Shown here piece by piece: positions 59,882-64,000 of a stretch of DNA of 64,000 bases (position 1 is the first letter of the stretch; every line of letters starts with the position of its first letter). Source of the DNA: Teichococcus vastitatis. GTDB taxonomy: Bacteria > Pseudomonadota > Alphaproteobacteria > Acetobacterales > Acetobacteraceae. The notes under the pieces are model-generated. The model searched no databases, had not been told where the DNA came from, and saw only the letters and a program-made list of their open reading frames with translations. A program made the position numbers and the translations under genes. Location: the NCBI RefSeq assembly GCF_003604215.1, contig NZ_QXGS01000001.1, positions 310,001 through 374,000 on the forward strand. The letters are read 5' to 3'.

Positions 59882-60730
59882 ATGAGCGGATCGACGATCG
59901 ACGCCTGGCGCACCCGCCTCCCGCAGGCCTTTGGCACGACGCGGGGGCAGCGCGCGCTGCGCTGGCTGGGCGGCGCGGTGTTTCTGGCCTGGCTGGTCTG
60001 GTCGTTCTGGCTGTTCGACATCACCCCGCAACGTTTGTGGAACGGCTTGTCCGGCCTTGCCACCATTGTACGGCTGATGGTGCCGCCGAGCCCGGGCGAG
60101 CTGTGGTTCGATATCCTGAAGGGCATGGCCGAAAGCGTTGCCATGGCTTTCCTGGGAACCGTGATCGCGGCGCTGATCGCCGTGCCGCTCAGCTTCCTGG
60201 GTGCGCGCAACATCCTGACGGTGACGCTGCTGCGCTTCTCCGTGCGGCGATTGTTCGATGGCATCCGCGGCGTCGACCAGCTGATCTGGGCCTTGGCCTA
60301 TGTTCGCGCGGTGGGCCTCGGTCCGTTGGCCGGCGTGCTCGCCATCATCACCAGCGACCTCGCCGTGCTGGCGAAGCTGTATGCCGAGGCGATCGAGAAC
60401 GCCGACAAGCGGCAGGCGGAAGGTATCCTGGCCTCGGGCGGCAGTCGGCTGCAGGCGATCCGCTACGGCATCCTGCCGCAGGTGCTGCCGGTGATGATCG
60501 CCCAGGCGCTGTATTTTTTTGAAAGCAACACGCGCTCCGCCGCCATCCTCGGCGTAGTTGGTGCCGGCGGCATCGGGCTGCAGATCGCGGAACGCATCAA
60601 GGTGCGCCACTGGGATGAGGTCGCCTTCATCATCCTGCTGATGGTCGTGACCGTCGCGGCGATCGATCTGGTTTCAGGCCAGCTGCGCCGGCGGCTGATC
60701 GGCCGCCGTCACGCCGCCGCCCCTCTCTAA
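59882..60730 (+). CDS. phnE: Phosphonate-type ABC transporter permease, second subunit
   Basis: This 282-residue permease has the same loop motif (GLGPLAGVLAIITSDLAVLAKLYAEAIENAD and GVVGAGGIGLQIAERI). It starts 1 nt after the first phnE stop (59880), so the two are co-translated and probably form a heterodimer. An upstream in-frame start at 59861 is possible. No C-P lyase genes follow, so breakdown of the imported compound must be elsewhere. Confidence 0.9.
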   Translation: MSGSTIDAWRTRLPQAFGTTRGQRALRWLGGAVFLAWLVWSFWLFDITPQRLWNGLSGLATIVRLMVPPSPGELWFDILKGMAESVAMAFLGTVIAALIAVPLSFLGARNILTVTLLRFSVRRLFDGIRGVDQLIWALAYVRAVGLGPLAGVLAIITSDLAVLAKLYAEAIENADKRQAEGILASGGSRLQAIRYGILPQVLPVMIAQALYFFESNTRSAAILGVVGAGGIGLQIAERIKVRHWDEVAFIILLMVVTVAAIDLVSGQLRRRLIGRRHAAAPL

Positions 60731-60745
60731 GCCCCGAAAACCGAC

Positions 60746-60771
60746 GGGGCGCTTCCGAAAGGAAGCGCCCC
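60746..60771. terminator. Two-way terminator between phnE and gcrA
   Basis: GGGGCGCTTCC (60746-60756) pairs perfectly with GGAAGCGCCCC (60761-60771) around a GAAA tetraloop. A T-rich run follows on the minus strand. It ends two convergent units. Confidence 0.75.
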
Positions 60772-60799
60772 GCGAAGGCCGCATGAAAAGCGGCAGATG

Positions 60800-61348
60800 T
60801 CAGGCGGCGTCGTCGCGACGGTCCCGCGCCTTCACATAGGCGATGGAAGCGTGTTCCGGGCAGTAAGGCTTCCCGCTGATGGCCTCGGCGGTGCAGAAGC
60901 GGAACTCGGGGGTTCCCGGCTCGCCGATCGGCCAACAGCAGGATCGTCCGCCCATCCGCTGGAACGGGCGCACCACCGCGGTGGGTTGCGGTGCGCGGCG
61001 AGGCGGTGTCGGCGGACGCGCCGCGGCCAGGGACGCGGCGGAGGCGATCGGCTTGCTGGCAGGCGCCAGCGTGGCCACAGGCATGACCGGCGCGGCCGGG
61101 CGGGCCGCGGGGACCGGAAGTGCTTCCTTGGCGGTTGCTGCGGGTGACGCCGTCACGGCAGGCCTCGCGCCGGAAGCCGCCTCGGCCTCGCGGCGAATGG
61201 GGCTCGGCCGTGCCGGCAGGTTCAGCCGATGGGCCTTGCCCACCACCGCGTTCTTGGAGATGCCCATCCGGCGGCCGATCTCTGCGGTTGAATGACCTTC
61301 AGCCCAAAGCGCCCTGAGCGCTTCGATTGCCTCTGCTGTCCAGTCCAT
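60800..61348 (-). CDS. gcrA: Cell-cycle regulator GcrA
   Basis: This 182-residue alphaproteobacterial sigma70 co-regulator activates promoters with methylated GANTC sites. The N-terminal helix-turn-helix is WTAEAIEALRALWAEGHSTAEIGRRMGISKNAVVGKAHRL. A Pro/Ala-rich linker and the Cys-rich C-domain RSCCWPIGEPGTPEFRFC...YCPEH follow. A GACTC site (61425-61429), the GANTC methylation motif, lies about 77 nt upstream and could give feedback control. Confidence 0.92.
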   Translation of the reverse strand: MDWTAEAIEALRALWAEGHSTAEIGRRMGISKNAVVGKAHRLNLPARPSPIRREAEAASGARPAVTASPAATAKEALPVPAARPAAPVMPVATLAPASKPIASAASLAAARPPTPPRRAPQPTAVVRPFQRMGGRSCCWPIGEPGTPEFRFCTAEAISGKPYCPEHASIAYVKARDRRDDAA

Positions 61349-61522
61349 CGCCCGTCTCCGCCTTTAATACCAGATACGGTAGTTAATGCGCGGGGATAGG
61401 CACAAGATGCAGGTCCTGGCGCGACTCCGAAAAAGCTGTGGAAAACCGTGATGCAAGGGAAAACCTCCGCATGGAGCGAAGAAAAACTTCGCGTCACTGC
61501 ACTACGGTTGTGGTGCCGGATC

Positions 61523-62524
61523 TTAGAACAGCAACCCTTTACGCAATAGGCCATGCACGCCTTTTTCGCCATTCACCGTCTGTGTCACCCGGAAATCCAC
61601 GGCCAGTGAGCAAAACTGATACGCTTCCGCTGCCGACAGATGCGCATGTGCGACGATGAACGCGATCATCTCGCGCAGCGCCTGCTTCATCGCCATGCCG
61701 AGATCCTCGTTGATGCCCATGCTGATGAAATGCGTCGGCGTTTCGGCGCGCGGAAAGCGCAACACGGGTTGGCGTGCGCCGCCGCCCTTGATCAGCGACA
61801 GGCGAAACGTCCCGGTCAGGCACATCTCCAGCGCCGTGACGCAGACTTCGCCATCGCCCTGCACGCCATGCCCATCTCCGGCGCTGAACAGCGCGCCCGC
61901 CGTGTGCACGGGCAGAAACAGCGTGCTGCCGGCCACCAGCTCCTTGTTGTCCAGGTTGCCGCCATGCGCGCGCGGCTCCTTGGTGGAGATCTGTCCCCAC
62001 TCCATCGGCGGTGCCACGCCCATCACGCCGAAAAAGGGCGACAAGGGCAGCGTCAGCATTGCTTCACCGTCGCGGCCGCGTTCCGGACCAAAGGGCAGTC
62101 GGCAGGTGTTGGCGGCGCGGTCCACGGGAATATGGATCAGCCGGCGATACGGAAAATCCTCCGGCAGCGTGCCAACCAGCGGGCGGAAATGATTATAGCC
62201 CCAATCGGCACCAAGCTCGACCGCCTCGATGTCGATGCGCAGGGCATCGCCCGGCTCCGCCCCCGCCACCGCCACGGGGCCGGTCAGCATGTGGGGCCCG
62301 AGGCGCTGCAGGCGTCCCGCGGCCACCGCCTCGTGGATCGCTGCCAGCTCGGGCGGCACGACGAGGCCGCTGGAGGGCGGCGGCATGATCTCGGCCGGGC
62401 CGGAGACGCTTTGCAGCACCACCGCATCGCCGGATGCCACGGTCAGCACTGGCGCGAACTGCGCGTCAAAGGCACCAAAGCGAACCGTCTCCGGCGTGGC
62501 CTTCACATGATGGGTGGCGGGCAT
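61523..62524 (-). CDS. Acetamidase/formamidase family protein
   Basis: This 333-residue enzyme of the FmdA/AmdA family hydrolyses formamide, acetamide or a similar short amide. Typical segments are LTGPVAVAGAEPGDALRIDIEAV, GRDGEAMLTLPLSPFFGVMGVAP, HGGNLDNKELVAGSTLFLPVHTAGALFSAGDGHGVQGDGEV. AGGAG lies 7 nt before ATG 62524. It is probably monocistronic. Confidence 0.9.
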   Translation of the reverse strand: MPATHHVKATPETVRFGAFDAQFAPVLTVASGDAVVLQSVSGPAEIMPPPSSGLVVPPELAAIHEAVAAGRLQRLGPHMLTGPVAVAGAEPGDALRIDIEAVELGADWGYNHFRPLVGTLPEDFPYRRLIHIPVDRAANTCRLPFGPERGRDGEAMLTLPLSPFFGVMGVAPPMEWGQISTKEPRAHGGNLDNKELVAGSTLFLPVHTAGALFSAGDGHGVQGDGEVCVTALEMCLTGTFRLSLIKGGGARQPVLRFPRAETPTHFISMGINEDLGMAMKQALREMIAFIVAHAHLSAAEAYQFCSLAVDFRVTQTVNGEKGVHGLLRKGLLF

Positions 62525-62575
62525 GCGGCATCTCCTGCTGGGGCGACCGAGCATCCGCCCCCATGCGCCCGGCGG

Positions 62576-64000
62576 TCAACCATCGCCGAGGAAACCGCCG
62601 GATTGCCGGCGCCACAGCCGCGCGTAGACGCCATCCCGTTCCAGCAGCGCGGCATGGGTACCCTGCTCGACGATGCGGCCGCGCTCCAGCACCACGAGGC
62701 GGTCCATGCTGGCCAGGGTGGAAAGGCGGTGCGCAATGGCGATCACCGTCTTGCCGGCCATCAGCTGGGCGAGTTGTCCCTGGATCGCCGCTTCCACCTC
62801 GGAATCCAGCGCCGAGGTTGCCTCGTCCAGCACCAGGATCGGCGCGTTCTTCAGCAGCACGCGGGCGATGGCGATGCGCTGCCGCTGCCCGCCCGACAGC
62901 TTCACGCCGCGCTCTCCCACTTGCGCGTCGAAGCCGCTGCGGCCGCGCCAGTCGCGCAGCTCGGCGATGAAATCCTCTGCTTCGGCCTGGCGCGCCGCGG
63001 CCAGGATGTCCGCCTCGCTCGCGTCCGGGCGGCCATAGCGGATGTTGTCGCCCACCGAGCGATGCAGCAGCGCGGTGTCCTGCGTCACCACGCCGATGGC
63101 GCCGCGCAGGCTTTCCTGGGTGACGGTGGCGATGTCCTGTCCATCCACCAGGATGCGGCCGGATTGCGGGGTAAAGAAGCGCAGCAGCAGGTTGGTGGCG
63201 GTGGTCTTGCCGGCGCCGGACTGGCCGACGAGCCCGACCCGCTCGCCCGGCCGGATGTCGAGATCGAAATCCTGCAGCACACCGCGGCCGCCGGCATAGG
63301 CGAAGCTGACATGCTCGAAGCGCACCGCGCCGCGCGTCACCCGCAACGGCTCCGCGCCGGCAGGATCGGGCGCGGTGGGCGGCACGGCGATGGAGCGCGT
63401 GGCTTCCTGCACCACGCCGATGTTCTCGAAGATGGACGCGACGTTGAACGCCACCCAGCCGGAGATGTTGGCCATCTGGAACGCCATCGGCAATGCCGTG
63501 GCGACGATTCCGACCTCGATGCGGCCGCTGTTCCAAAGCCACAGGGACAGCGTCGCCATGGATACCAGCATCACCGCGTTCAGCGAGGACAGCAGCAGCG
63601 CGTTGAGCGTGATCATGCGCATCTGGCGCTGGAAGGCGCTGGTCAGGCCGAGCAGACCCTCGCGCACGAACGCGTCCTCCTGCTCGGCGCGGGAGAACAG
63701 CTTCAGCGTCAGGATGTTGGTGTAGCTGTCGACGATGCGCCCGGTCAGCAGGCTGCGCTGCTCGGAAGCGGCACGGGCGCGATCCCGCAGGCGGGGCACG
63801 ATGAAGCGCAGCAGCGCGCAATAGCAGGCGAACCAGACCAGGATCGGCAGCGCCAGGCGAGGGTCGGCGGCGGACAGGTAGATCACCGCGCCGGTGCCGT
63901 AGACCAGGATGTACCAGACGGCGTTGATCGACTGCACCATGCTCTCGCGCAGCGCCGGCCCCGCCTGCATCACGCGGGTGGCGATGCGCCCGGCGAAATC
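62576..64000 (-). CDS. ABC exporter, fused membrane and ATPase domains (partial)
   Basis: The C-terminal 474 residues of a half-transporter are present; the frame runs off the right end (DFAGRIATRV at the edge), so the N-terminal helices lie outside. Membrane helices continue to about 63500. The ATPase has GLVGQSGAGKTT, KLSGGQRQRIAIARVLL, ILVLDEATSALDS and the AIAHRLSTL His switch. It belongs to the MsbA/multidrug group. The substrate is unknown. Confidence 0.92.
   Translation of the reverse strand, partial: DFAGRIATRVMQAGPALRESMVQSINAVWYILVYGTGAVIYLSAADPRLALPILVWFACYCALLRFIVPRLRDRARAASEQRSLLTGRIVDSYTNILTLKLFSRAEQEDAFVREGLLGLTSAFQRQMRMITLNALLLSSLNAVMLVSMATLSLWLWNSGRIEVGIVATALPMAFQMANISGWVAFNVASIFENIGVVQEATRSIAVPPTAPDPAGAEPLRVTRGAVRFEHVSFAYAGGRGVLQDFDLDIRPGERVGLVGQSGAGKTTATNLLLRFFTPQSGRILVDGQDIATVTQESLRGAIGVVTQDTALLHRSVGDNIRYGRPDASEADILAAARQAEAEDFIAELRDWRGRSGFDAQVGERGVKLSGGQRQRIAIARVLLKNAPILVLDEATSALDSEVEAAIQGQLAQLMAGKTVIAIAHRLSTLASMDRLVVLERGRIVEQGTHAALLERDGVYARLWRRQSGGFLGDG

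Overview
The window is GC-rich alphaproteobacterial chromosome. A GcrA cell-cycle regulator, an alphaproteobacterial cytochrome aa3 operon order (ctaC-ctaD-ctaB-small ORF-ctaG-ctaE-surf1), a PmtA-type methyltransferase and lipid A genes all fit this. The overall style (two M20/extracytoplasmic-binding modules, many TetR/HxlR regulators, GC-rich hairpin terminators) suggests Acetobacteraceae (Roseomonas-like). That placement is inferred from protein character, not from a marker-gene comparison. No phage, integrase, transposase or CRISPR array was seen.

Layout. 1-12.2 kb is loosely packed accessory DNA: a GH26-like glycosidase fused to RTX repeats behind an AT-rich leader, an M20 amidohydrolase, an SLT-domain protein, small proteins, dinB, hflX and a YghU-type glutathione transferase. 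12.3-16.8 kb holds a TetR-map pair, a ParD antitoxin without a toxin, and a hybrid histidine kinase cut by one in-frame TAA. 17.0-21.1 kb is an arsenic operon on the minus strand (arsR-arsC-arsB-arsO-arsH). 21.4-33.7 kb starts with a LysE exporter and tRNA-Ser(CGA). It continues with the housekeeping series rplU-rpmA-obgE-proB, then proA-nadD-rsfS-rlmH. A 4.2-kb opposite-strand block (Hsp70-like, SulP transporter, glycosyltransferase-like) separates proB from proA. 33.7-38.2 kb has a TetR/NnrU divergon and the lipid A group DUF374-waaA-lpxK. 38.2-46.7 kb has two HxlR regulators with their neighbours (VOC and DHFR-like genes; a MATE pump), an M20 amidohydrolase with a peptide-binding protein, and an M32 carboxypeptidase. 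46.7-52.8 kb is the aa3 oxidase operon. 53.0-56.7 kb has a PmtA-like methyltransferase, two EamA transporters and a SIMPL protein. 56.7-60.7 kb is a phosphonate-type ABC importer (phnC-phnD-phnE-phnE) behind a clear three-repeat Pho box. The window ends with gcrA, an acetamidase/formamidase and a partial ABC exporter.

The most interesting signals are the following. Several adjacent genes (nadD, rsfS, rlmH, and later surf1) lack a standard start codon where one is expected and instead have CTG or ATA with good spacing or stop-codon overlap. The RsfS protein is enlarged by a long Lys/Ala/Pro/Arg-rich N-terminus and an acidic tail. The hybrid kinase is split. There is a perfect 18-bp inverted repeat upstream of an HxlR-MATE operon, and a well-formed Pho box before phnC. 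CoxB has Gln where the Glu of the CuA/Mg site is expected. I see no clear new multi-gene defence or mobile system.
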